From: Desulfarculaceae bacterium
GTDB lineage: Bacteria > Desulfobacterota > Desulfarculia > Desulfarculales > Desulfarculaceae
Direction: 5' to 3'
NCBI GenBank assembly: GCA_021737145.1
Contig: JAIPEN010000010.1
Span: forward strand, 84,898 to 148,897
DNA: 64,000 bases
Shown: positions 55,675 through 63,534 of the stretch, in pieces
Layout: every line of letters begins with the position of its first letter
How positions within the stretch are numbered: the first letter of the stretch is position 1
Translations under genes and position numbers: made by a program
Notes under the pieces: model-generated
What the model saw: the letters and a program-made list of their open reading frames with translations, nothing else
Databases searched by the model: none
What the model was told of the DNA's origin: nothing

Positions 55675-55708
55675 GGGGGGAAACTTTCTTGAAAGAAAGT
55701 CTCCCCCC
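55675..55708 (+). terminator. Hairpin after rny
   Basis: GGGGGGAAACTTTCTT and GAAAGAAAGTCTCCCCCC form an inverted repeat 13 bases past rny. There is no U-run, so it may be a 3' stabiliser as much as a terminator. G/A-rich hairpins of this style recur in delta-type genomes. Confidence 0.5.
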
Positions 55709-55810
55709 GCACCCCCCTTCCAAGAATTTCGCCGGTTGCCTGGCCCGCAAGGCGGCCCAAGCAACCGATGCAATCGGCAAGAGGCCACATGACCCTTCCA
55801 ATCCTTGCCT

Positions 55811-55866
55811 GTAAAAATGCCGTGCACAGGCTGGCCGCCCCGGCCAGGCCAGCACGGCATTTTTAC
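55811..55866. repeat. Large nested inverted repeat
   Basis: GTAAAAATGCCGTGC (55811-55825) and GCACGGCATTTTTAC (55852-55866) are perfect 15-bp arms; within the loop CTGGCCG (55831-55837) and CGGCCAG (55841-55847) form a second stem. The ATTTTTAC end makes it a plausible terminator for the plus strand and, by symmetry, for the minus strand. Confidence 0.8.
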
Positions 55867-55888
55867 GCAAAGTTTTTTGGGAAGGGGT

Positions 55889-55927
55889 TTGGGGAAACCT
55901 TTTTTTCCAAAAAAGGGTTTCCCCAAC
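55889..55927. repeat. Inverted repeat GGGGAAACC...GGGTTTCCCC
   Basis: GGGGAAACC (55893-55901), TTTTTTTCCAAAAAA, then GGGTTTCCCC (55915-55924) form a hairpin with an AT loop that itself pairs (TTTTTT/AAAAAA). It lies 20 bases before ymdB. Confidence 0.7.
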
Positions 55928-55945
55928 AACCAAGGACCACCGGCC

Positions 55946-56731
55946 ATGCTTAAGATCCTGATGATCGGCGACGTGTTCGGCTCGCCGGGGCGGCGTTGTT
56001 TAAAGAGCGTGTTGCCCGGATTGCGCCAGCGTTTGGCGGTGGACCTGGTGGTGGCCAATGGCGAGAACGCCTCTGGCGGCTTGGGGCTCAGCGCCTCGGT
56101 GGCCGAGGAGATCTTCACCCACGGAGTGGGGGTGATCACCACGGGCAACCACGTGTGGCGCTACAAGGATCTGCGGCCTTTGTTGGACCAGGACCCTCGG
56201 CTCATCCGCCCGGCCAATTATCCCGGCGACGCGCCCGGCAAGGGCTGGACCGTGGCCTCGACCAAGAACGGCCGGCGGGTGGGGGTGATCAACCTGGAGG
56301 GCCGGGTGTTCATGAACCCCCTGGAGGATCCTTTCCGCGCGGCCGACGAGATTTTGGCCGGGCCGCTAAAGCAGCTCAAGGTGATTTTGGTGGACATGCA
56401 CGGCGAGGCCACCAGCGAGAAGCAGGCTTTGGGCCGCTACCTGGACGGCCGGGTGAGCGCGGTGCTGGGCACCCACACCCATGTGGCCACGGCCGACACG
56501 CGCATCCTCGGGGGCGGCACCGCCTATCAGTCCGACGTGGGGCTCACCGGGCCTTACGAGTCGGTGATCGGCATGGACCCCAAGACCGCCACCGCCCGTT
56601 TGCGCGAGTTCCGTCCCCTGCCCTTCAAGGTGGCCTCCGGCCCCGCGGCCATGGACGCCACCCTGGTCACGGTGGACGAAGCCACGGGCAAGGCCACGGC
56701 CATCGAGATCATCCACGAAAAGCTGGGCTAG
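55946..56731 (+). CDS. ymdB: YmdB-type metallophosphoesterase
   Basis: The 261-residue product starts at ATG 55946. It has the family motifs ILMIGDVFGSPGR (metal site), VVANGENASGG, GVITTGNHVWRYKDL, VDMHGEATSEKQALG and GTHTHVATADTRIL. YmdB hydrolyses 2',3'-cyclic nucleotides and in Bacillus affects RNase Y activity, which agrees with its place after rny. The ribosome site is weak (CAAGGACCACCGGCC). Confidence 0.94.
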   Translation: MLKILMIGDVFGSPGRRCLKSVLPGLRQRLAVDLVVANGENASGGLGLSASVAEEIFTHGVGVITTGNHVWRYKDLRPLLDQDPRLIRPANYPGDAPGKGWTVASTKNGRRVGVINLEGRVFMNPLEDPFRAADEILAGPLKQLKVILVDMHGEATSEKQALGRYLDGRVSAVLGTHTHVATADTRILGGGTAYQSDVGLTGPYESVIGMDPKTATARLREFRPLPFKVASGPAAMDATLVTVDEATGKATAIEIIHEKLG

Positions 56732-56750
56732 GCTCTTATTAAAATATTAG

Positions 56751-56778
56751 TTGACACCCGGGTATTTGGGCATAAGCT
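56751..56778 (+). promoter_or_regulatory. Promoter of RRM gene 1
   Basis: TTGACA (56751-56756), 16 bases, TAAGCT (56773-56778). The sequence AAATATTAGTTGACACC is repeated in front of RRM gene 2 (57292-57309). Confidence 0.6.
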
Positions 56779-56784
56779 ACACGT

Positions 56785-56929
56785 TAGACCTACCATCCAG
56801 CCACAGGCTACCGCTGGTCATGCCGGCCCGAGCGCCGTACACTCAGCTTAAAAACTTGGGCTTGTTGGTCTGATGCCCCGCCAAGGGTGGCGAGGCGACC
56901 ATATTTCTTTTTTTGGAGACAGTCAGGTA
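56785..56929 (+). promoter_or_regulatory. Structured 5' leader of RRM gene 1
   Basis: This leader of about 145 nt shares ACCGCTGGTCA, CCGGCCC, AAAACTTGGGCT, GTTGGTC, GCCCCGCC and CTTTTTTTGGAG in order with the leader at 57335-57474, although the spacers differ. GACCNNC...GCTGGTC and GCCCCGCC/GGCGAGGC can pair. It may be a temperature- or protein-responsive leader. Confidence 0.6.
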
Positions 56930-57193
56930 ATGAGCAAGAATCTTTACGTGGGCAATCTTTCCTTCGACACCACCGACGAAACCCTGCGCGCCCTGTTCGA
57001 GCAGCACGGTGAGGTGGACTCCGTCAAGGTCATCAGCGACCGCATGACCGGCCGCTCCCGCGGATTCGGTTTCGTGGAGATGAGCAGCGGCGGCGACGAG
57101 GCCATTTCCGCCCTGGACGGCAAGGAGTTCGAGGGCCGTAACATCAAGGTCAACGAGGCCAAGCCCCGCGAGCCCCGCGGTCCCCGCTGGTAG
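56930..57193 (+). CDS. RRM-type RNA-binding protein 1
   Basis: The 87-residue protein is a single RRM: RNP2 is NLYVGNLSF (about 4-12), RNP1 is RGFGFVEM (about 44-51), then a short Arg/Pro tail (KPREPRGPRW). Such small RRM proteins in bacteria bind single-stranded RNA and are often cold-induced. GGAG sits 12 bases before ATG 56930. It is 80% or more identical by eye to RRM protein 2 downstream, a recent duplication. Confidence 0.95.
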   Translation: MSKNLYVGNLSFDTTDETLRALFEQHGEVDSVKVISDRMTGRSRGFGFVEMSSGGDEAISALDGKEFEGRNIKVNEAKPREPRGPRW

Positions 57194-57236
57194 GCGACTG
57201 CCCGCGAAGCCGGGCCCCCTTGGCCGGCTGAAAAAG

Positions 57237-57271
57237 ATCCCGCTTCGCAAATAGCGAGGCGGGATTTTTTT
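57237..57271 (+). terminator. Terminator of RRM gene 1
   Basis: ATCCCGCTTCGC (57237-57248) pairs with GCGAGGCGGGAT (57254-57265) around AAATA, then TTTTTT. The matching terminator follows RRM gene 2. Confidence 0.95.
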
Positions 57272-57301
57272 GCGGCCAGGGGCGCGGCCCAAAAATATTA
57301 G

Positions 57302-57329
57302 TTGACACCGGGGAATTAGGGAGTATCTT
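57302..57329 (+). promoter_or_regulatory. Promoter of RRM gene 2
   Basis: TTGACA (57302-57307), 16 bases, TATCTT (57324-57329). The region is a copy of the RRM gene 1 promoter. Confidence 0.65.
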
Positions 57330-57334
57330 TCACT

Positions 57335-57474
57335 CAGCTACCACCCAGCCAAAGACCACCGCTGGTCAAACCGGCCCCTCGGCCGCACACCTAGCAAAAA
57401 ACTTGGGCTCGTTGGTCCGAAGCCCCGCCGATGTTGGCGGAGCGGTTTTATATCTTTTTTTGGAGTTTTGTTTA
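57335..57474 (+). promoter_or_regulatory. Structured 5' leader of RRM gene 2
   Basis: This leader of about 140 nt is the counterpart of 56785-56929: CACCGCTGGTCA, ACCGGCCCC, AAAAACTTGGGCTCGTTGGT, AGCCCCGCC and TCTTTTTTTGGAG are kept in the same order. The differences are clustered in the loops, which suggests that structure or protein binding is kept. Confidence 0.6.
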
Positions 57475-57741
57475 ATGAGCAAGAATCTTTACGTGGGCAA
57501 TCTTTCCTTTGACACCAACGACCAGTCCCTGCGCGGCTTGTTCGAGCAGCACGGCGAAGTCGAGTCCGCCCGGGTCATCAGCGACCGCGAGACCGGCCGC
57601 TCCCGTGGCTTCGGCTTTGTCGAGATGAGCTCCGGCGCCAGCGAGGCCATCTCGGCCTTGGACGGCAAGGAGTTCGAGGGCCGTAACATCAAGGTGAACG
57701 AGGCCAAGCCTCGCGAGCCCCGCCAGGACAACCGCTGGTAG
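57475..57741 (+). CDS. RRM-type RNA-binding protein 2
   Basis: The 88-residue RRM protein has the same NLYVGNLSF and RGFGFVEM motifs as its neighbour; it differs mainly in [10 protein letters not shown] and the tail [11 protein letters not shown]. The leader, promoter and terminator are duplicated with it, so the whole transcription unit was copied. Possible function: RNA chaperone in stress or cold. Confidence 0.95.
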   Translation: MSKNLYVGNLSFDTNDQSLRGLFEQHGEVESARVISDRETGRSRGFGFVEMSSGASEAISALDGKEFEGRNIKVNEAKPREPRQDNRW

Positions 57742-57786
57742 ATAACTGCCCGCGAAGCTAGCCCCTCCGGGGGCCGGCTAAAAAAG

Positions 57787-57821
57787 ATCCCGCTTCGCCT
57801 AGGCGAGGCGGGATTTTTTTT
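57787..57821 (+). terminator. Terminator of RRM gene 2
   Basis: ATCCCGCTTCGCC (57787-57799) pairs with GGCGAGGCGGGAT (57802-57814), then TTTTTTTT. A further weak GC hairpin (57860-57885, GCCCCG...CGGGGC, followed by GATTTTTTAA) lies before the convergent gene. Confidence 0.95.
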
Positions 57822-57920
57822 GTTGCGAGCCGTCCTAACGGCCCGGCCCCCAAAGCAAAGCCCCGATCCCTCGCGGGGACCGGGGCGCTACGATTTTTTA
57901 ATCAGCTTCTGCTACACGGC

Positions 57921-58649
57921 TCAGTCTTGCTTGCGGCGGCGGCGATAGCGCCAACCGGCCAGGCCGCCCAAGCTGCCCAGGCTGCTGGCCAGCAGCAGCA
58001 GGCTGCCCGGCTCGGGGGTGGAGGCGCTGCCTCCGGAGGTTTGATAGGTCACGGTCACGTCGCCGGTCACGGTGGGCGGGGTGGAGCCCTGGGAGATTCC
58101 GCTGGCCCCGGTCACCTTTAGATAGGTGTCGATGTAGCCGATGATGTTGAAGGTGCCGGTGCCGATGTAGCCGCTCCAGCCCACGGTGGGCACCGAGCCG
58201 CTCAGGCTGTTGGTGGCGGTTCCGCCCACCAGGGAGGCGTAGTCCGAGCCCCCGCTCTGCACGCCCAGCCCGTCGCCGTCATTGGGCCCCAGGGTGAACG
58301 AGCCGCTGGTCACGGCGGTCACCTGGGTGGACGGGCTGCTCAGCACGGAAGGCAAAACCGTCCCGCCGGAGATCAGCCAGCCGCTGGTGCCGAAGTCCAC
58401 GTTCACCGTGGCCGTGGTGTTGCTCTCGTTGTCCACCTGGCCCAGGCCACCGCTGGTGGAAAGGGTCAGGGCGATGGTGATGCCGGTGAGGTCGGCCACG
58501 TTGCCGCTGTACTGGTCAAAGGTGAGGTTCGGGAAATACCGTGGTGTAACCGGTCCGAAGGATTGGACCTGGATTATGTCCGCCCCCGCCGGCAGGGCCA
58601 GACCCAACAGCAGAAGCGCCGTTACGAGTAATTTAGCTAACCGCGCCAC
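57921..58649 (-). CDS. PEP-CTERM anchored secreted protein (choice-of-anchor E-like)
   Basis: GTG 58649 follows AAGGAGATGATAAA. The 242-residue product has a signal peptide (LAKLLVTALLLLGLALPAGA), a Ser/Thr/Gly-rich beta domain (FDQYSGNVADLTGITIALTL, TATVNVDFGTSGWLISGG) like choice-of-anchor E domains, and a C-terminal PEP-CTERM signal: TPEPGSLLLLASSLGSL, helix, then RYRRRRKQD. Exosortase would cut and attach it at the outer surface. No exosortase is in the window. Confidence 0.88.
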   Translation of the reverse strand: MARLAKLLVTALLLLGLALPAGADIIQVQSFGPVTPRYFPNLTFDQYSGNVADLTGITIALTLSTSGGLGQVDNESNTTATVNVDFGTSGWLISGGTVLPSVLSSPSTQVTAVTSGSFTLGPNDGDGLGVQSGGSDYASLVGGTATNSLSGSVPTVGWSGYIGTGTFNIIGYIDTYLKVTGASGISQGSTPPTVTGDVTVTYQTSGGSASTPEPGSLLLLASSLGSLGGLAGWRYRRRRKQD

Positions 58650-58832
58650 TTTATCATCTCCTTATGCATATTCTTTGGGGGCAGTAACTAAATTATAAGC
58701 ACCCTGATAGGTTAAAACAACATTTACCCATGATTATCATGATCTTCACGCGCCCTGCCGCCCCGCCTTGGGCGGGTTCCGGGGCGATAAGGCCTTGATT
58801 ATCCTTGCCAGCGGCATTGCCGGGCCGCTTGG

Positions 58833-59180
58833 CTACGGGATTTGGCCGCGCATCACCAGGCGCAGCTCCAGGGTCTGGCCGCCCCGGATGGTGATGTCCG
58901 GATGGATCAGGCGCTCCAGGCCCTTGGCCACCACCTGCAACTCGTACACCCCGTCCTTGAGCAGGGGGAAGCGGGCGATCCCGTCATAGGCCGTGGTGTG
59001 GTCGCGTTCGCGAAAGGGGCCCATGAGCCGCACCTGGGCGCCGGACACCGGCTCGCCCTTTTGGCTCACCACCTGCACCACCAGATTGCCCCGGGCCGCG
59101 GGCTGGGCCATGGCCGGAGCCGCCAGCAAGACCAGGCAAACAAGCGCCACGGCCGTCACTGCCCAAGGTCGCTGATGCAT
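58833..59180 (-). CDS. Secreted carboxypeptidase-regulatory-like domain protein
   Basis: I chose ATG 59180 (GGGAGAGGATC upstream) over the longer frame from 59324. The 115-residue product has a signal peptide (AVTAVALVCLVLLAAPAMA) and an Ig-like fold: LVVQVVSQKGEPVSGAQVRL, AYDGIARFPLLKDGVYELQV, TIRGGQTLELRLVM, as in CarboxypepD_reg domains. Probably a periplasmic binding or structural module; no enzyme part. Confidence 0.78.
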   Translation of the reverse strand: MHQRPWAVTAVALVCLVLLAAPAMAQPAARGNLVVQVVSQKGEPVSGAQVRLMGPFRERDHTTAYDGIARFPLLKDGVYELQVVAKGLERLIHPDITIRGGQTLELRLVMRGQIP

Positions 59181-59477
59181 GATCCTCTCCCTCTTTGGGC
59201 GAGGCCAAAAGCGGCCTTCGCCTGTTACTAGTATACAAGGTAAGTCCCAACCGGTTAATGGCCATTGCCCACTCGCCCGGGCCCCCGCTATAATGCCTCC
59301 TGTCATGACCAGTAACGCCCGCAACTATTCCCAGGCCCGCCACTATCGGGGCTCCGCCCCGAGACGCTGAATACCCATACCCTGATTACCCTCGACAAGG
59401 CCCGCCATGCGGGTTATATCTCCTGGGACGGCCCCGGGGGCCGGCCATAACTTGCCAAAGAAAAAGAGGCGTTTGAC

Positions 59478-60704
59478 GTGAGCGTGTACGACACTTTCCT
59501 GGAGCGCGGCTACGTGGCCCAGTGCACCGACGAGGTGGAGCTGGGCAAGCTATTCAACAGCGAGACCGTGCTGGGCTACATCGGCTTCGACCCCACCGCC
59601 ACCTCCCTGCACGTGGGCAGCCTCATACCCATCCTCTCCCTGGTGCACTTGCAGCGGGCCGGCCACCGCCCCATCGTCCTGGTGGGCGGGGGCACCGGCA
59701 TGGTGGGCGACCCCTCGGGCAAGACCGAGATGCGCAAGATCCTCTCCCTGGAGGAGCTGGCCGCCAACGCCGAGGCCATCAAGGAGCAGCTCACCCCCTT
59801 CCTGGAGTTCGGCGACGACAAGGCGGTCATGGTCAACAACGCCGACTGGCTGGCCTCGCTGAACTACATCGAGATGCTCAGGGACGTGGGCCGCCACTTT
59901 TCGGTGAACCGCATGCTGGCCGCCGAGAGCGTGAAGCTGCGCCTGGAGACCGGGCTGAGCTTCATCGAGTTCAACTACATGATCCTGCAGGCCTACGACT
60001 TCATGCACCTGTGCAAGCACCACGGCTGCCGCCTCCAGATGGGCGGCAACGACCAGTGGGGCAACATCGTGGCCGGGGTGGACCTCACCCGGCGCATGGT
60101 GGGCCAGACCGTCTACGGCCTCACCTTCCCCCTGATCACCACCAGCACCGGCCAAAAGATGGGCAAGACCCACGCGGGCACCGTGTGGCTGGACCCGGAG
60201 CGCACCAGCCCCTACGACTTTTATCAATACTGGGTGAACGTCACCGACGAGGACGTGGAGCGCTTCTTGAAGCTGTTCACCTTCCTGCCCCTGGACCAGG
60301 TGGACGAGCTGGCCCGTTTGGAAGGCTCGGCCATCAACCAGGCCAAGCAGGTGCTGGCCTATGAGGTGACCAAGATCGTGCACGGCGAGGCCGAGGCCAA
60401 GGGCGCCCGGCAGGCGGCCCAGGCCGCCTTTGGCCAGGGCGACGCGGCCGACGGCGTGCCCGCCAGCGGCATGGCCAAGGACCGCCTGGCCGAGGGCGTG
60501 GCCGCCTTCGTGCTGTTCAACGAGGTGGGCCTGTGCAAGAGCTCCTCCGAGGCCCGGCGGCTGATCACCCAGGGCGGGGCCTATGTGGGCGAGAACCGGG
60601 TGGAGGCCTTCGACACCCTCATCACCCTGGACATGGCCGGCGAGGACGGGGCCATCTGGCTACGGGCCGGCAAGAAGAAACACCACCGGGTGGTGCCCGA
60701 GTAA
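59478..60704 (+). CDS. tyrS: Tyrosyl-tRNA synthetase TyrS
   Basis: The 408-residue class I enzyme starts at GTG 59478. It has YIGFDPTATSLHVGSL (HIGH-type HVGS), the tyrosine site MILQAYDFMHL, GGNDQWGN, the KMSKS loop as GQKMGKTHAG, and a C-terminal S4 domain (SSSEARRLITQGGAYVGENR). The HVGS/KMGKT forms are the TyrRS-Z type. No T-box or other leader is recognised in the 297-base gap before it. Confidence 0.95.
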   Translation: MSVYDTFLERGYVAQCTDEVELGKLFNSETVLGYIGFDPTATSLHVGSLIPILSLVHLQRAGHRPIVLVGGGTGMVGDPSGKTEMRKILSLEELAANAEAIKEQLTPFLEFGDDKAVMVNNADWLASLNYIEMLRDVGRHFSVNRMLAAESVKLRLETGLSFIEFNYMILQAYDFMHLCKHHGCRLQMGGNDQWGNIVAGVDLTRRMVGQTVYGLTFPLITTSTGQKMGKTHAGTVWLDPERTSPYDFYQYWVNVTDEDVERFLKLFTFLPLDQVDELARLEGSAINQAKQVLAYEVTKIVHGEAEAKGARQAAQAAFGQGDAADGVPASGMAKDRLAEGVAAFVLFNEVGLCKSSSEARRLITQGGAYVGENRVEAFDTLITLDMAGEDGAIWLRAGKKKHHRVVPE

Positions 60705-60734
60705 ACGGGCAGCTTCCAGCCGAAGAATCCTCCG

Positions 60735-60764
60735 GGGCTCCGCGCAAGCGGGGCCCTGTTTTTT
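60735..60764 (+). terminator. Terminator of tyrS
   Basis: GGGCTCCGC (60735-60743), loop GCAA, GCGGGGCCC (60748-60756), then TGTTTTTT. One G-U pair in the stem. Confidence 0.93.
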
Positions 60765-60969
60765 GGAGGGTCGGACGATATAATTGACCGCCAAAAGACG
60801 GGCCGCCATATTACAATCAGGCCGTACAATTAATGCCTGAAGCGCATTTAACTATCCCAACAAAGTCCGTGCCCTTATCTATAACAAACCCCTTTTTCCG
60901 GGCCGCGCTTCCCGCCCGTAACCAGAGCTTCGCTTGATCGGCTGTCCACGGGCGGATAACTTTGTGGGC

Positions 60970-61722
60970 ATGAAGCGCCTTGTTGCCATGGCCCTGCCGC
61001 TCCTGGCCGCGCTGTTGTTGTGCAGCCTGGCCGCCCCGGCCGGGGAGCCCGAGCCCCGGCCCTGGAAGCTGGAGCCCCGCCTGAGGGTTAACCCCTCCCC
61101 TGCCCTGCGCGCCGTGGTGCGGGCCGGCCGGGCGCAGGGCGAGGCCCAGCTCCGGGAGCTCTGCGCCGCTCCCTCTTATGAAGAGATATGGGCCTATGTG
61201 CCCGATGAGAAGCTCTGGATAGAGTTGGGCTGCTGCGAGCGCGCCACCCGCAACGGCAACTATGTAGGTATAGAGGTCTACGTATACCGGCTGCTCAAGA
61301 AGCATTCGCGCATCGCCATCTACCACATCCATCCCAAGACGGCCTTTATTCGAGAGAACTACCACGCGGACAAGCGCCTGATGAAAACGGTGGAAGAGGC
61401 CCTGCCCTCCCTGGAGGACATCAACGCGGCCGAGCTCTTGAGCCGCCGCTTCTGGATAGAGCATCCCCAGGGCGAGATCGCCTGGTTCGTGGTCAGCCGC
61501 CACGGGGTGACCCAGTACGGCCTCACCCCGGCCGGCCGCGCGGCCGAGGAGGTGGACGGCCAGGCCTTTCTCTTCGACCCCCTGGACCCCGACGAGCTGG
61601 GCGAGGTGGACACCCTGCCCGACCCCACCGCGCCAAGCCCGACGGTGAACCGCCTGGCCGCCCGGGCGGTGGCGCGCCTCGGCGGCCCGGAGGTCTTCGT
61701 ACGGTTCAGGCCGTTTGATTAA
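60970..61722 (+). CDS. Exported protein with a possible JAMM-like motif
   Basis: ATG 60970 gives a good signal peptide (LVAMALPLLAALLLCSLAAP). The 250-residue product has YHIHPKTAF, then LPSLEDINAAELLS: HxHP followed 24 residues later by SxxD, as in JAB1/MPN metalloproteases, with several Glu upstream as possible partners (WIELGCCER). The spacing is longer than the usual seven residues, so the match is uncertain. The tail is acidic and Pro-rich (DPLDPDELGEVDTLPDP). The frame is open a little upstream, but without a ribosome site. Confidence 0.62.
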   Translation: MKRLVAMALPLLAALLLCSLAAPAGEPEPRPWKLEPRLRVNPSPALRAVVRAGRAQGEAQLRELCAAPSYEEIWAYVPDEKLWIELGCCERATRNGNYVGIEVYVYRLLKKHSRIAIYHIHPKTAFIRENYHADKRLMKTVEEALPSLEDINAAELLSRRFWIEHPQGEIAWFVVSRHGVTQYGLTPAGRAAEEVDGQAFLFDPLDPDELGEVDTLPDPTAPSPTVNRLAARAVARLGGPEVFVRFRPFD

Positions 61723-61737
61723 TATTTTTTTAAATTA

Positions 61738-61774
61738 GCGTAGGTTGGGTAGAGCCAAGCGAAACCCAACAGCA
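61738..61774. repeat. GTTGGGT palindromic REP, copy 5
   Basis: GCGTAGGTTGGGTAGAGCC, then AAGCGAAACCCAACAGCACC, the same orientation as the copy at 14307. Confidence 0.85.
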
Positions 61775-61814
61775 CCGGCTCTTCTTTAAGGAGCGCCGCC
61801 CGCCCCACCCCCGG

Positions 61815-61935
61815 CACAGCCTCGGCTTGGCAGACAAGGCGCTGGCAAGCGAGACCCGCAGGCGTATATGGCAATACGCCGAGGAGGCGAGCGCCGCCCG
61901 CAACGCCGTATGCGGGCCCAAGGCTTGGGCCGCCA
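61815..61935 (+). repeat. REPIN-like dispersed repeat, copy 6
   Basis: GGCACAGCCTCGGCTTGGC, AGACAAGGCGCTGGCAAGCG, CGCAGGCGTATATGGCAATA, CGCCGAGGAGGCGAGCGCCG and AACGCCGTATGCGGGCC follow the family in forward orientation. The 319-base gap 61723-62041 consists of this and the GTTGGGT repeat. Confidence 0.75.
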
Positions 61936-62041
61936 GACGATTGCAACAGGCGCGGCGGGCGTTGGCCGGAACCAAGCGGTATCTCGACCCGCTTTGGCCG
62001 CGGCCGCACCCCGTCCGCCCCCCCGGAACAGCCGGCCCGAG

Positions 62042-62533
62042 TTAATCCAGACTGACTTCAGTCTTGCACTGATTGCACCGCATGGCCCCCCGGAACAGCT
62101 TGTTGCCGCACTCGGGGCAGTGGTAGCGGGCCTCCTCGTCGGCGATCCACTGGGCCGTGCCCACCTCGCGCCAATGAGGGATGGCCCGGAGGATCACCTT
62201 CTTGCCCACGGCCATGGAGAAGTTGTCGATGAGCTCGCAGGGGAAGTCATCGCACTGGTGACAGCCCTCGTAGCCCTTTTCGGCGGTGCAGGACTTGATG
62301 TCGCAGGTCTTGCAGAAAAAGAAGGGCTCGGCCGAGAGGCAGCCCTCGCAGCGCATACCCTCCACGGTCAGTTGGTCGGCATTGGGTATGGAGCCCTTGC
62401 CCGGGGTTCCGCCCTTGTAAAGGTTCACCAACTTTTCCTGGAGCTTGCGGTTTTGGTCCCGCCCTGCCATGTGAATGGCGCACACCCCGCAGTAGAGCCC
62501 GCATGGGGCCGCGAAATCCGGATTGTATTCCAT
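62042..62533 (-). CDS. DUF3795 cysteine-rich protein
   Basis: The 163-residue product starts at ATG 62533. CGLYCGVCAIH, CEGCLSAEPFFFCKTCDIKS, CHQCDDFPCELI, and a C-terminal rubredoxin-like CPECGNKL...CNQCKTE give 13 or so cysteines. The first part is the DUF3795 pattern common in anaerobes; the C-terminal zinc ribbon is extra. Likely binds metal; function unknown. The ribosome site GGGGGAGG is seen. Confidence 0.85.
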   Translation of the reverse strand: MEYNPDFAAPCGLYCGVCAIHMAGRDQNRKLQEKLVNLYKGGTPGKGSIPNADQLTVEGMRCEGCLSAEPFFFCKTCDIKSCTAEKGYEGCHQCDDFPCELIDNFSMAVGKKVILRAIPHWREVGTAQWIADEEARYHCPECGNKLFRGAMRCNQCKTEVSLD

Positions 62534-62578
62534 GCTCCTAAACCTCCCCCTTGGTTGGAGCGCCCCGGCGCGGCCCGA

Positions 62579-62935
62579 TCAGCGCCAGTTGTAGCTCTCC
62601 ATGTTCACGGTCTTGATCAGCTTGTGGTCGCCTGAATAGACCTCCACCTTTCCCTGGTAGACCGCCGCGAATCCCTTGGCCGGTATGCTCAGCGAGTAGC
62701 TTTGGTAATAGTCGCCCTGGGCCACGTAGGTTACGTTGATGTTCACCAGCGCTTCATTGGCATCGCCGTTTAGGGTGCCCTTGGGCGGAACCTTGAATTT
62801 GTTGAAGCCGAAGGACCAGCTTTTCTTGAGGCCAAGTTCGTAGTCCGTATGGTTGTGGATCACCCAGGCCGAGGCCGGGGGCGCCCACACCACAAGGGCC
62901 GTAAGGAGTAAAAGTGCGGTAATAAAAGACTTCAT
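62579..62935 (-). CDS. Small secreted protein, paralogue type of 3496-3888
   Basis: The 118-residue product starts at ATG 62935. Signal peptide (FITALLLLTALVVWAPPASA), mature start WVIHNHTDYELG, then FKVPPKGTLNGDANEALVNI and a C-terminal KVEVYSGDHKLIKTVNM, close to KVQVYDAKGKLLKTVGM in the 3496-3888 protein. This shared end makes a family link real. It lacks the cysteine cluster. Probably a small periplasmic beta sandwich. Confidence 0.75.
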   Translation of the reverse strand: MKSFITALLLLTALVVWAPPASAWVIHNHTDYELGLKKSWSFGFNKFKVPPKGTLNGDANEALVNINVTYVAQGDYYQSYSLSIPAKGFAAVYQGKVEVYSGDHKLIKTVNMESYNWR

Positions 62936-63393
62936 TGCTCGTCGCGCTTTCCGGCGGCCCTGGAGCCGCCCTCAACATAGTTACATAATAGCTACTATAT
63001 AACTATCTAGTCAAACCTTAGATATGATCAGGCCGCGGTTCGTGGCATTTTCAGCCTGAAATGCAGCCTAACATAGTATAGCAACTGACTCTCCCGGCCT
63101 TTTAGGACAAAATACCTACAGATCATGTTTTTGCCTGATCCCCCATATATGGTGGTAGTTCGCTTGCGGCCCCCAGGCGCAGTGCCAACTTGCCCCTGTC
63201 CGATAAATGCCTGCACTTTTTTCACGGAAATGTGTTTTTTCGCTTGCAGGCCCGGTCACTTCTGGTAGTATCCCCCTTGCTGCCGGACGGACCCTGTCGG
63301 GGCCGGCGAGAGCCGGAAGGCAGAGGCAGCCGGTGGTTCTCTGAAAAAGGGATGCAAGGACCGGGTTCACCCCAACGGTGATTTTCGTTGGTC
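62936..63393. other. Intergenic region upstream of the rRNA promoter
   Basis: About 460 bases without a gene. TAGCTACTATATAACTATC near 62988 is AT-rich and may hold a promoter for the minus-strand secreted gene. No tRNA, repeat family member or DnaA box cluster seen. Confidence 0.4.
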
Positions 63394-63422
63394 TTGACAA
63401 CGGCTGACGGGGTGGGTATATT
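63394..63422 (+). promoter_or_regulatory. rRNA operon promoter
   Basis: TTGACA (63394-63399), 17 bases, TATATT (63417-63422), about 115 bases before 16S. GATCTCTGAAAACTGAATAG at 63440 resembles the leader antitermination region of rRNA operons. Confidence 0.9.
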
Positions 63423-63534
63423 GATCCTTGCGCCTGTTGATCTCTGAAAACTGAATAGCGGGTTAAAAACAGTAGACGTCGAGACGGGTTAAGTCATTCC
63501 GATTAAATCCGTGCCTTGAGCACGGTTTTCCAAT

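Noticed and set aside
59181..59477. T-box or other riboswitch before tyrS
   Set aside because: No T-box sequence or specifier-like stem recognised; only scattered GC palindromes.
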